NCBI RefSeq assembly: GCF_014805625.2
Contig: NW_023998417.1
Coordinates: forward strand, 8,492,680-8,556,679
Direction of reading: 5' to 3'
Length of the DNA: 64,000 nt
Source: Glossina fuscipes
Taxonomy: Eukaryota; Arthropoda; Insecta; Diptera; Glossinidae
Shown: positions 53,281 through 63,298 of the stretch, in pieces
Layout: each line of letters begins with the position of its first letter
Position numbering within the stretch: position 1 is the first letter of the stretch
Notes under the pieces: model-generated
The model's input: only the letters and a program-made list of their open reading frames with translations
What the model was told of the DNA's origin: nothing
Database searches by the model: none
Translations under genes and position numbers: made by a program

Positions 53281-53473
53281 AGTGGAATCGATAAACAAAT
53301 ACAAAATATGTGTAGTAGCTAAACAACAAATTACTAAAACATGAAACCGTTCAACAACACGCACTACACTTGCACTGCTTCATTCGAAGCAGAAGTGAAA
53401 CGAACGCAACAGAAGTATCGCGATTGACTTGACAACAAATAGCTTCAAGTGTATTGGTAGCAGCTGATAGTGA
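53281..53473 (+). promoter_or_regulatory. Possible promoter and 5' leader of the Gln-rich gene
   Basis: The interval has a DREF-like AATCGATA at 53286 (one mismatch to TATCGATA) and a core-promoter-type E-box CAGCTGAT at 53461. GAGA-factor-like purine motifs follow at 53491-53510, in the candidate exon downstream. CG dinucleotides are more frequent than in flanking sequence. Motifs of this kind are known from promoters of broadly expressed fly genes. No TATA box is apparent. The assignment depends on the candidate exon immediately downstream being real. Confidence 0.28.
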
Positions 53474-53522
53474 ATGATATGCCACAGAGCTAGAGCGAGT
53501 GAGAGAGTGGAAGAGTGGGAGG
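53474..53522 (+). CDS. Candidate first coding exon of the Gln-rich gene
   Basis: An ATG at 53474, directly preceded in frame by a TGA stop, opens 16 codons (MICHRARASERVEEWE) plus one base, and stops at a good donor, GAGG before GTATGTAAG. Exon phase is 1. The first certain exon at 56529 needs exactly one base from the previous exon, and the join forms GAT (Asp), giving EEWE-D-AKRRKLHL. The ATG context (GTGA before ATG) is weak for a fly. Phase agreement alone has a one-in-three chance, so this remains a hypothesis; a more distant 5' exon outside or further left in the window is equally possible. Confidence 0.3.
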
Positions 53523-53803
53523 GTATGTAAGCACTTAACCAAACACAATAAAAATGCAAAAAAAAAAATGAATGCTGTATTAATACGACACAACCTAACT
53601 AGCGGGTTAACGTAAACAGATCCTTTGGTCTGTTTGGGCTGTTGCCTGTTGGCAATTATTGCTCGTGTTGTTGCTGTGCTCTGTTGCATTATTGTAATGT
53701 GAGTCGTATTGTAAAATGCTTATCAAAGTTTTAAAATCATGTTTAAAAGCGAAAATAAATATTGTTTTATTATTTTCTTTCATTTTTTCCTTGTTTTTTT
53801 TTT

Positions 53804-53836
<33 letters not shown>

Positions 53837-54808
53837 GAAAAATTTTTAACTGTTTGCTTAGAGACTTTTATGCAATCGCATGTCGGCCAAATTAACGGAC
53901 GTCCAGACTTTGCTAATATATCTGGTCGCCGGTAATTGAGGTAGAGCGCGCAGTCAGTCACTCACCTCAAATGTATAAATAAAAAAAATAAAAAAAATAA
54001 AAAAAAAATAGAAAATGTAAATGTTTACATATTTTAATTACAAAAACATAGCAGCGATTATAAGCCGATAAATTCATTCATTACACGCAGCATGAAATGA
54101 AAATATATATATGTTTACCTGGCAGTTGCGATATAATTAAGGAATATTTTATATGCAATATCTTTTCGCCATAATTTGTCGTGAAATAACAAACAATAAT
54201 ACGTGAAATACGGAAAGAGTATAAGCAAACATAGAAAACTTTAATGCATGCATGCAGCATACCTTCGTGCGCTTAACTCTGTCAAGCCTAGGCATAGCAA
54301 TGTGTTACGCCAATGTTATTGTCATTGAAGTATATGCAAATACTACCGAGATATGATGACATATGTTTTATACCCTAAATGTACAAAACGTAAAAATTTC
54401 CATTAGGGTGGTGCAAAGAAATTCTAACAACAAAAACTTGAACATTTACTATATATCGCTCTCTTCCTCTCTCTCTCCTATTCTCGCACTATTTTATATG
54501 AGATTTTAGCAAAATTCTTGCAATTTGATTAGATGCGATTTTTTTTTTTACATCATGATATTTAATTGATGATATTTTTTCATATGAATGCTATTTCTTT
54601 TGATTTCTTTTTGTTACGGAATTGCAAGCACTTTCCAGCAAATAGTTGCAATGGCCGGACACGTCCAGTTAATAATTTAAAAAGGCAATGGTTTTTCAAT
54701 TGACATAAACAGATTGTAAACTGTCCAAATATGACGCAAAACGATGATTAGGGATACGGGTGAAGACTTCAGCAAATATAAATAGCAATTAAAGGCAAAA
54801 AAAAAGTT

Positions 54809-55330
54809 TTAAACAAAACTCTTTGAACCAATAAAGCGAAAATTTATTTTAAAATTGAAATTTGAGATATGTAAACTTGTTTTCCTTGCACCTATGTGTT
54901 TTGGATTTGCTAGACCGTGGACGTCTCCAACAATTTTAATGCAAGTGCCTTGAAGTCTTCGCAGAAGCTCCAAAAAAAATTTTTCTACGCTTACTCTTGC
55001 ATATGTGAATTTCCGAGCGCTTATAAAATATATTTTACGAAACTCTGTCCTTTTTAGTAAACCCAAAACTGGCGCCCAGTTTGTACGCAAAAGTATGTGT
55101 TTATTGAAAATCTTTAAAAAGCAGATAACATCTAATCGTTTTCCATTAAAAGAATTCAGGCTTTCAAAGAAGCAAATCATTTCTCTATCTCTGCGCAGTT
55201 TGCAGCTCATGTGATAACCAAACTGATTAAAAAATTTGCTAAGAAAATTAATTTTAGGAAAGAAATTAATTTGAAGAGTCCATAGGATGACTGGCAACAC
55301 ACTAGCCATTCCATTTTTCATGACATTCAT
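54809..55330 (-). CDS. Hypothetical 173-residue ORF inside the intron, opposite strand
   Basis: A minus-strand frame from ATG at 55328-55330 to a stop at 54809-54811 is open for 173 codons without relying on simple repeats, which is unusual in such AT-rich DNA. The product would be basic, with Lys/Arg-rich and aromatic hydrophobic segments (for example NWAPVLGLLKR and RLQGTCIKIVGDVHG). I recognise no domain, signal peptide or catalytic motif. It lies within the 3-kb interval upstream of the large exon and would be a nested antisense gene, a decaying retroposed copy, transferred DNA, or a chance ORF. No promoter or polyadenylation evidence was found. Confidence 0.22.
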   Translation of the reverse strand: MNVMKNGMASVLPVILWTLQINFFPKINFLSKFFNQFGYHMSCKLRRDREMICFFESLNSFNGKRLDVICFLKIFNKHILLRTNWAPVLGLLKRTEFRKIYFISARKFTYARVSVEKFFLELLRRLQGTCIKIVGDVHGLANPKHIGARKTSLHISNFNFKINFRFIGSKSFV

Positions 55331-55848
55331 GTTACGTGCTTAGTTACATCTAAAGCAACCTATAATTGTCCATTGCGTTAACATTGTCTAAGTTATGTTG
55401 CATAAAAGTTACATAAAAATTATCAGATTAATGATATGAAAATATATTTGATACCTCCTAATAAATGTCAACACTTAATAACGTAACTGTTCATTTGTAC
55501 CACTCTGATCGCATACTTTACATACAAACTTATTTTCATGTTTAGACTAAAGTCTAGACTTTTTCCATATTTAATCTCTCTTTCTATTTGATACAGTGCG
55601 TGTTAACCTCTACATTAACATGTTCATGTATATATATATGTTTATGTTTTTACTTACAATACATGCACGTTTTGCGTTTTTATGTTGTCGGTAGATGTTT
55701 ATCGATGGATTTTAATTGATTGCTTTTATGAAACGTTTTTCTGTTTGTTTTGCAGAAAAACAAAAAAAAAAAAAAAAAGAAAATTAAAATAAAAACACAA
55801 TACACAAAAGAAACAGTTGAATTAATTTACTGCACATAAACGCGCGCG

Positions 55849-55851
<3 letters not shown>

Positions 55852-55881
<30 letters not shown>
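55852..55881 (+). repeat. CA dinucleotide microsatellite
   Basis: Fifteen CA units, preceded by a short CG array at 55841-55849. Confidence 0.94.
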
Positions 55882-55883
<2 letters not shown>

Positions 55884-56528
55884 GCTCACACAACATACTT
55901 CATCGTCGTCACCCATATATTCATTCGCAAACTTTTCCACATTATTCACTTTGACTGCATTGTAAATAAATAACTCTTTCCCTCTCATTTTTATTTTTAC
56001 CTTCCTTGCTACTGTGTACATGCATGCATGTCTGTCTTTCTGTCTATTGTGTGTGTTATGATGTCTGTAAGAGATGATTAATAACCGGCTACCTGGCAAT
56101 AAAAAAGTTTTTTTTTTCAACATCATCATAAACTTTGCAATGTTTCATAGAGAGAACAGCAAATAAACATGGACCATAATATATAGACTACCGTGACGTT
56201 TCTAACCATCCATCGATACATTCTTCCTTTGTCTTTAACTCACTCTCTCTCTCTCTCTCTCACGCCTTCTCTTGTCTGTAATCAATAAATCATTATTAGG
56301 AAAAGTAAACTTTCGAAATTCTTCATCAAAATGCAAATGATGTCAATGTATAACAATCTTAACATCTGTTAAAGCAGCGGGAGCTTTATAGTGCAAAGAG
56401 CACTAGAGTATGTTTAAACTATATACATATAACCTTTTTTCCCAATTGCTGTTATATATAATTTTGCAATTCATTCGGTAAAGCGCATAACTAACCATAT
56501 TTCGTTTTTTCTTTTCCTATTATTGTAG

Positions 56529-59500
56529 ATGCCAAACGTCGTAAGCTACATCTGGCGGAACCTATTAGTAGCCACGGTAGAAATGTTAATGATATGCCGC
56601 CAAACAGTAATCAAATACCTGCGTCTCAATCTTCGCTATTTGTTAATGATCAACAGCAGCAACAACAACAGCTTCAGCAACAACAACAACAACAACAACA
56701 ACAACAGCAACAGCAACAATCTAGTCAAAACTATAAAATGTTACCGCCTGCCATTCAACAGCCACAAACACAGCAGCACCGGCAGCCACACACTAATCAA
56801 AAGGATCAAAATCAACAGCATGTGATAACCGAAACATTTGAAACGAATTCTAATACCGGCAGCAATTCTAATGGCAACAACCACGATATCAATGGCAACT
56901 GTAACGGTAACATAAGAATGTCTTGCTCTAACTTACCGCAAGGTGGCAATAAAATTTGGCCGCATGTAGACCGTATACCACCATTGCCACATGATTTACG
57001 AAATTCAGTAGATGCTCAAATGCAAAGCCATCCAACAATAAATTCAAATGCTGGGCACTTTCAATGGTCAGATTCACGTGATAGTCGAACTAATTACATT
57101 TTAAATGAATCCAATAACAGCAAAGAGTTCAAAACGAATCTAAAGGAAGATGCAGGTAACGACTATTTACAGCCAACAAACGCGTTACTTGAAAATTCAA
57201 TAATAAATGTAACTGTGGTGAATGATAATGAAATGGAAGAAGTCGAAAATCCTGACGAGGATATGGAAATGGAAGAAGAATCGGAAGATGATAATGAAGA
57301 TGAATTTAAAATTGAAAATAAGGAAATTGAAGACAACATATTAGTTAACGAAAGCATTGAGGCAACCGAGCAAAGCCCTGAACTGGAAGAAGAGGAGGAA
57401 GAAGAATATGAAGATGATGAAAATGAAAATGATAATGGAGAAGAAGCGGGAGACGAAGAAGATATGGAAGACGATGAGGAAGCGCAAGTAGAGGAGGAAA
57501 GTGGCGAAGAAGACGAAGCAGAGGACGATATGGAAGAAACCCAAAAATCAATATGTGAACAAACTGTGATTGAGAAACCAGTCCAAATAGAAGCTACTCT
57601 TGAAAAAAATGCAGTTCATGATGCCAATATCTATTATCGTCCTCAACAATTCGCAACCAATCAACGTAAATGCGTTACTCAGCAGCAAACCCCAGCTGCC
57701 CAGCAGACTAGTCAAGCAAAAATTTCTATGAATTTAGGAAACTCCCTAACTACATATGAAATTAAAAACATTACAAAACCAACTTTACAAACGCAGCAAC
57801 AAAACTCTCTTTACATGTCTGCTGGAACTAATCACATAAAACCACCGGTCAAGCTAGTGCCAGTAGCCCAGGAATCTCCAGTGTCTTCGAGTACAGTTGG
57901 CGGACCACGATCTACACCCGACTTGCAACGTCAGACACCCGACGGTACGAAGAAGCCAGAACAAGTAGGTGCTGTCTCTACCAGTCATGAAAGTCCACGA
58001 CCTTGTCCCCCTTCACCTGCTGGCTCTGTCGAGTCTACCAGCTCACGAATTTCCACTTCAAGGGCGGCACCTTCGCCGGCCATATCACCAATGCCACCGC
58101 AACCAACAATGCAAATTCGCTTGCAACAACAGCCACCGCAGCCATCGACACCGTCTCATCAACCTCAGCAAGTACGCATTGTACGACAAATTAAAAGTAA
58201 CGCCCAAATTCAAAGTGGTCCACAACAAAAAATCTTGGCCGCCAATACACCGAGCACATCGACCAGAACTACGGTAACAACAATAGCCGGAAATAGAGGG
58301 GCAGCTACAACTACTACTACAGCAGGCAGCCAGCAGCGCTTCAATATCATACCACCACCCGCAACGACACAAAAGATTCAGGCTACCTTACAAAAAATCT
58401 CAACAAGCACGGCCATACCTATCAATCAAGTACAACTGCAACCCATACTTAAAGCAAATGAACCCGGAAACTCTCAAATCATAATGACTTCGACGGGTCA
58501 ACTAATTGTGATGCCAACTTCTCAAGCGAAAACTCAAGTTCTACAGCAACAACAGCAGCAGCCACAACATCAGCTTTTAATTGCCGGTGGAAATGCAACA
58601 GCCCCTCAACCTGGTACTGCGAATGTTATTATACAACAACAAGGAACAGGGCAAATGGAAGTAATAAATAGTACTGGACAGTTAGCGGCAACAATACAAC
58701 CTCAACATGGTGCAAGTTACATTGTTAGTCAGGCTGCAACAACGGCTGGTACGCATACACAATTGCAACCTACCACCGTTATACTTAATTCAACCGGTCA
58801 GAATATTTTAGCTAATAACGGAGCGAAAGTACTAACAAACACTGGTAACATAATTCACACCACCGGTAATCAGTCGATCATTACTGCGGGTAATCAATTG
58901 ATAAGTGCCCCCACTACTGCTACAACCGCTGGAGTTTTAGGTCAACAGACTGTAGTCTTGAATAATTTAACAAATGGAGGTTATGTTATACAACAGCAAC
59001 AACCGCAAACTGCTACTGCTACCACACAACAACAGTTTACGACATTAGATGGTCAAATGGTATCTCAAATACAAGTCCAGCAGCCATTAGGAACGTATAT
59101 GCAAACGTCTGTACCTCAACAACAAGGGCAGCGCATTATCATTACTTCGCAAGCAACTGACTTAAAGCGACGTGCCAAGAAACGTAAAAACTCGACAAGT
59201 CCTACACTCATTAGTAGCGGGCAAAATGTAACGGCTCAAATTTCACCAACAATACCGAATCAAACGGCCACCATTTTGCAACAACATGCCGCTACTGTAG
59301 CAGCGGCAGCTCAACAACAACAACAACAAACATCAAATCAACCGCAAGTAGTGCAACTAACTACAGCTTCTGCCGCCACCACGACTACGCCCTACCATCA
59401 ACAATTCCAATTGGGTTCGGGCATACAAGGTATTGTTGTTAATAAACCAGCTACGGCAGCTCCTGCTCACCCACAAACACAACAAATATTGCTACAGAAT

Positions 59501-60184
59501 GGACAACTTATACAACCAATGAATCTTATTGGACAACAGCTGTTAGTGCCCGCAGGCCTTGTCATGCGACCAGACACAACCACCCTACTACAATTGCAGA
59601 ATGTTGGAGCCTGTGCACCCACAACAAGTATACTAACCGCCACTACACCGCAAGGCACAATGATGTTAAGAGCTGCATCTCCGCAAACAAGCAAGCAATT
59701 CATCTCACCAGCAGCCACGGGTCAACAATTCATAGTCGGCAGTAACGGTCAATTGAGTCCAATCGGTCAAATCTATTCAACCCCTATGGGTTTGGTGATG
59801 CCGACTGCGACTACACAACAAAGTACCGTACAAAATCTATTACAGCAACAACAGAATAGCACCATTCAAGTGCAACAACAAACCACTCAACCGCAACAAC
59901 AACAACAACAACAGCAACAACAATTGGTAACATCTCAACAGCAAACAGTCACTTTACAAACTATTCAACATCATCAACAGCAGCAACAGCAACAACAAAA
60001 TCTAAATGCTATGGTTAACGATCAAGTAGGTATTGTTTTAGAAACGGCTACTTCATCATCATCACCCTCGGCTATGAATGGTAATGGTGCGCGGTCAGTG
60101 GCAGGCAGTCCTCCCGACACAACCACTCACAGTCCTCGAAGTCCAGAGAGGCCGCCTAGCCATCGCAGCAGTGGCAGTGACATG
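56529..60184 (+). CDS. Large Gln-rich nuclear-type protein, main exon (partial gene)
   Basis: The acceptor TATTGTAG and the donor ATG before GTAAGG bound a 3,656-nt exon entered in phase 1 and left in phase 0. It starts with an incomplete codon, then AKRRKLHLAEPISS, a basic nuclear-localisation-like start. Numbering from the internal Met at 56594: Gln runs at about 20-42; an Asn/Gly-rich stretch near 80-110; a strongly acidic Glu/Asp region at about 205-318; a Ser/Pro-rich part at about 425-535; three spaced STGQ motifs near 630-735; a basic patch DLKRRAKKRKNS at 856-867; further Gln runs near 1103-1135; and a Ser/Pro-rich end with SPRSPERPPSHRSS. No enzyme, zinc finger, bromodomain or PHD finger is present in this part. 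The composition suits a chromatin or transcription regulator. A BAZ2/Toutatis-like N-terminal region is one candidate, unproven. The exon is clearly higher in GC than its introns and is intact. Confidence 0.95.
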
Positions 60185-60324
60185 GTAAGGAAAATTTTTT
60201 CTAAAAATTAAAAACAAAAAAAAAAAAACATATTTATATTTGTGACGCGACGGGAATGTTTTTAAAACTACCTTAACTCTACGAATATAAAATTTTAAAT
60301 ATTTGTTGTTTCATATAATCACAG
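60185..60324 (+). other. Short intron (140 bp)
   Basis: Canonical GTAAGG donor and a TCATATAATCACAG acceptor. If retained, the frame would add VRKIFSKN and then stop at 60209-60211, giving a protein truncated just after the Ser/Pro-rich segment. Confidence 0.9.
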
Positions 60325-60421
60325 GTTCAATGTGTATCCAGCTCAGAGCCAGATGGTGGAGCTGTTTCACCGCAAAGTTCTGATAGTCGCCAATCTCCGT
60401 CGACTACGGATTGCGAGAGAG
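60325..60421 (+). CDS. Ser-rich exon of the Gln-rich protein
   Basis: A 97-nt exon in phase 0, leaving in phase 1 at a consensus donor (GAGAG before GTAAGT). It encodes VQCVSSSEPDGGAVSPQS and then SDSRQSPSTTDCER plus one base. It continues the Ser/Pro style of the preceding exon, with several Ser-Pro pairs that could be proline-directed phosphorylation sites (inference). Its length is not a multiple of three, so skipping it would shift the frame. Confidence 0.88.
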
Positions 60422-60598
60422 GTAAGTGCTTTATCCATCAACTATATAAACAAAAGCAAATAAAATTTCATTTGCCAAAGCCTGTCTTACTTAAATTGTT
60501 ACTCATAAGCCTGGAAAGTGCTCATAAGAAATGGAAATTAATTAATCTTGTAATTCCATGCAAAGATTCTAAATCTAAGGATAGAAAAAGAAATGCAT

Positions 60599-60662
60599 AC
60601 GAAATTAACCTAAATTTTTTGCCTACATATACGAAATTAACCTAAATTTTTTGCCTACATAT
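60599..60662 (+). repeat. Exact 32-bp tandem duplication
   Basis: Two identical adjacent units beginning ACGAAATTAACC, at 60599-60630 and 60631-60662. It is intronic, so no coding effect is expected. Confidence 0.95.
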
Positions 60663-61328
60663 GCTTATCCGTCAATGTTAAAAAGCAAACAAGGCCCACG
60701 AAGCTGCACGCAATACTTGAACTTCACATTTCTTTCTTTAATAATGTTTTACAACTGAAACTGATCGTCCAAATTGACAAACGACAATGCCACCGTTACG
60801 ATAACTATGCTATTCTTACCATTTGTTTAAGGAAGATAGGCTACTTACCTAAATCTTTGAAATAAGTTAAGAAATCCCAACTTATTCCCATAATTTTTGA
60901 AATGGAATTTCGGTTTTATTTATAAAAACACGCACACTGCAATAATAATTGCAAAAGGAACAACAAAATGATTATGTCTCGCTATCTCTTGATAAAATCT
61001 TCACTTTACCATTATGTTGTTGTGAAAACAACGAAGGAAACGGCGAAACAATAAAAAAAAGAAAAACAACCGTAATATCCATCATAAAAATTCCATTAAA
61101 TCCAAAGCATTAGATCCCCTCTATGCAAGTATTAGGGAAATTTCGATATACTAACAAAACAAAGTAAAATCGCAAATCAAGCTAAACCTCGACGTATAAA
61201 TAGCAATGAAAATCAAACTACATCAAATCCTTAAGGTATCTTTTATGTATTTGAACAAACCTAATAAATTTTGAAACAGGCAATCGACCGAATATCTATC
61301 TATCTAGCTATCTATACTGACGTGGTGA

Positions 61329-61360
61329 GGGGTGAAGGAGGGGGGAGGGTGGAGGGGGGG
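61329..61360 (+). other. G-quadruplex-like tract
   Basis: Four G runs in order: GGGG at 61329, GGGGGG at 61340, GGG at 61347 and GGGGGGG at 61354, separated by loops of 7, 1 and 4 bases. This satisfies the usual four-run G-quadruplex pattern. It is on the sense strand, so it would also be present in the pre-mRNA. Confidence 0.85.
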
Positions 61361-61578
61361 TAAGAAAATTTGTTATTATTGAAAAACCTTTATTAAAATA
61401 TTTCCTTTAGAAAAATTGAGAAAGAAAAGATGAAATTTTATGATAGCAAGCAGCAAAGTGTTTAGGAAAGAAAAAGTACAGCACTGAGAGTAAAATCAAA
61501 CGATATTAAAACGCAACATTAGGTACAAATAGAAAAAAGTTTCAACATAAAAAAATTTCTTTTATTTTTTTTTTTTAC

Positions 61579-61609
<31 letters not shown>

Positions 61610-62956
61610 GCCATACATTTTTATTCATTCAGTCCAAAATATATTTAAAAGAAAGAAAAAAAGAAAAAAAACAAGAAGAAAAGCTAAAGATTTTTATATG
61701 CCAATGATTTTAGAGCAATGGGTGTCATAAATTCCATGCACTATTAGATACCGTTACGCACACATCAAATATAAGAGCAACGCATATCCATAGGCATAAG
61801 TAAATAAATATAATAATAATAATAGCAGCAACAACAACAACAATAATAATAATAACGATAACAAAAAAATTAGAAAAATCTTTCTAAACTTCAATAGAGC
61901 ATAGCATTAAATTATAGCCATAAAGCTATGCTATACTTGTGTTGTATACTGATATAAATGGGAAAACATACCGACAAACATATTTGTAACGAGAATCGAT
62001 ACAGACGTACTACGTACTGCTGATATGGGTAAGACTTTAAAGCCTGTGCGTAGTTACTTTAAGGAAGTCATCATTTAATGGGTAGTAAGTGTGTGCTGTT
62101 ATTACATAAGGACCCCCTTGGTGGGTATTATGTGGAAAAATATACAAAACACATATAAGTGTGTATTTTGGCAAAAAAAAAAAAATACAAAATAAGGAAA
62201 CACATACACTATGGTCGTTCTAAAGAGAATTTCGGATACCCCTCTTGGATTTACAGATTAATTAAGATTTTCACAAATTTTCAACTCTGAGGGTCAGTTC
62301 ACTTCTCCAATAATCATTATAGGTATCACATTTTAGATCAATATGTACTACTAGGAGCTGCAAAATTATTATTGCTAATAACTACTATCAGCCATGGGGA
62401 ATTTCTTAATTATCAAAGCCTTACGGCACTAAAACTGTTTATATCGAGTTTCATATCCTTCTGTGTTTTGTTATCTTAATCACTTAAAATTCAGTGATTA
62501 GAACAATGGACGAAGAAAGGCACGCGTCCATAAATGAATATACGGTTGAAAAGTGATGTGAAGTGAGCACGGAAAGAAGGACGGAATCATGGACAGTTGA
62601 ACTGATTAAAGATAACAAATAAAAACATAAGGACAAGCTGGTCGCTTAATAGGCAAACATATAGTTGAAAAAAGGGAAAATAAATTTTGAATCAACCCTT
62701 AAATCCTTCGTAGGGCTTCATGTAGGTCGCAAACGCAATGACAAGATAATTATGCGTCTAATCTGCGATGGAGTGTATGAATGAAAATCAACTTATGGCG
62801 ACAAGAAAAGAGGATTGTGTCAGCAATCTAGCTGTTTTTTCTTTTCAGACATACACTGATTTTTGATGTGTTGACATAGTATGACAACGTAGGCTTATTT
62901 TTTGCGTAAATCTGATTTAATACTGCTACTAAAATATACATATATTCATTGTGGTT

Positions 62957-62970
62957 TTTCTCTTCCTCTT

Positions 62971-63002
<32 letters not shown>

Positions 63003-63010
63003 TCTCTCTC
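62957..63010 (+). repeat. CT-rich microsatellite before the acceptor
   Basis: TC units with several TTTC interruptions, about 50 bp upstream of the 3' splice site. Length variation here could affect splicing of the next exon (inference). Confidence 0.92.
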
Positions 63011-63061
63011 AATATATCTCCCCTTTTTTTTTATCTTTGATTTTGATTATTTGTAATGCAG

Positions 63062-63298
63062 GCGTTGTTATATCGACCGCATATCAAAACGCAAATATTT
63101 ACAAACCAACGGATGTGAAAATTCGTCGCGTGCAAACACCACCGCAATATCAGTTGATAGGTGGCAATGTCACCCAAACACAAGGTATAACCAACTTGGG
63201 ATTTATACAACAGCAGCAACAGCAGCAACAGCAGCAGCAACAACAACAACACCACCAACAACAACAGCACGGTCATAATTCACAACCTGACTCTCATG
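63062..63298 (+). CDS. Gln/His-rich exon of the Gln-rich protein
   Basis: A 237-nt exon entered and left in phase 1 (acceptor ATGCAG, donor CATG before GTAAGT). It starts with GVVISTAYQNANIYKPTD, followed by the basic VKIRRVQTPPQYQLIGG, then a run of about fifteen Gln, HH, four Gln and HGHNSQPDSHG. The last codon is split, so the gene continues to the right of the window. The first 55 residues look more constrained than the glutamine tail, but I recognise no domain. Because its length is a multiple of three with equal phases, it can be included or skipped without a frameshift. Confidence 0.92.

Larger units (their letters stand above)
53523..56528 (+). other. Presumed intron upstream of the large exon
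   Basis: If the candidate exon at 53474 is correct this is a 3,006-bp intron, GTATGT to TTATTGTAG. The acceptor side is convincing on its own: a pyrimidine tract (CGTTTTTTCTTTTCC) precedes the AG at 56527-56528. Contents are a T-run near 53805-53833, the minus-strand ORF at 54809-55330, a CG/CA array at 55841-55881 and a short CT array near 56241-56260. Confidence 0.5.
60422..63061 (+). other. Intron (2,640 bp) with repeats and a G-rich tract
   Basis: Bounded by GTAAGT at 60422 and TTGTAATGCAG at 63061. It contains an exact 32-bp tandem duplication (60599-60662), a G-quadruplex-like tract (61329-61360), a poly-A tract (61579-61608), an AAT/ACA array near 61810-61856 and a CT microsatellite (62957-63010) close to the acceptor, which extends the polypyrimidine region. 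Confidence 0.88.

Noticed and set aside
53770..53961. Minus-strand frame with a donor-like GAGGTGAGTG next to an initiator-like TCAGTC
   Set aside because: Half of the frame is a poly-Lys translation of the T-run, and no partner exon was seen.
57163..57551. Minus-strand frames opposite the acidic region
   Set aside because: Shadows of the Glu/Asp codons on the coding strand.
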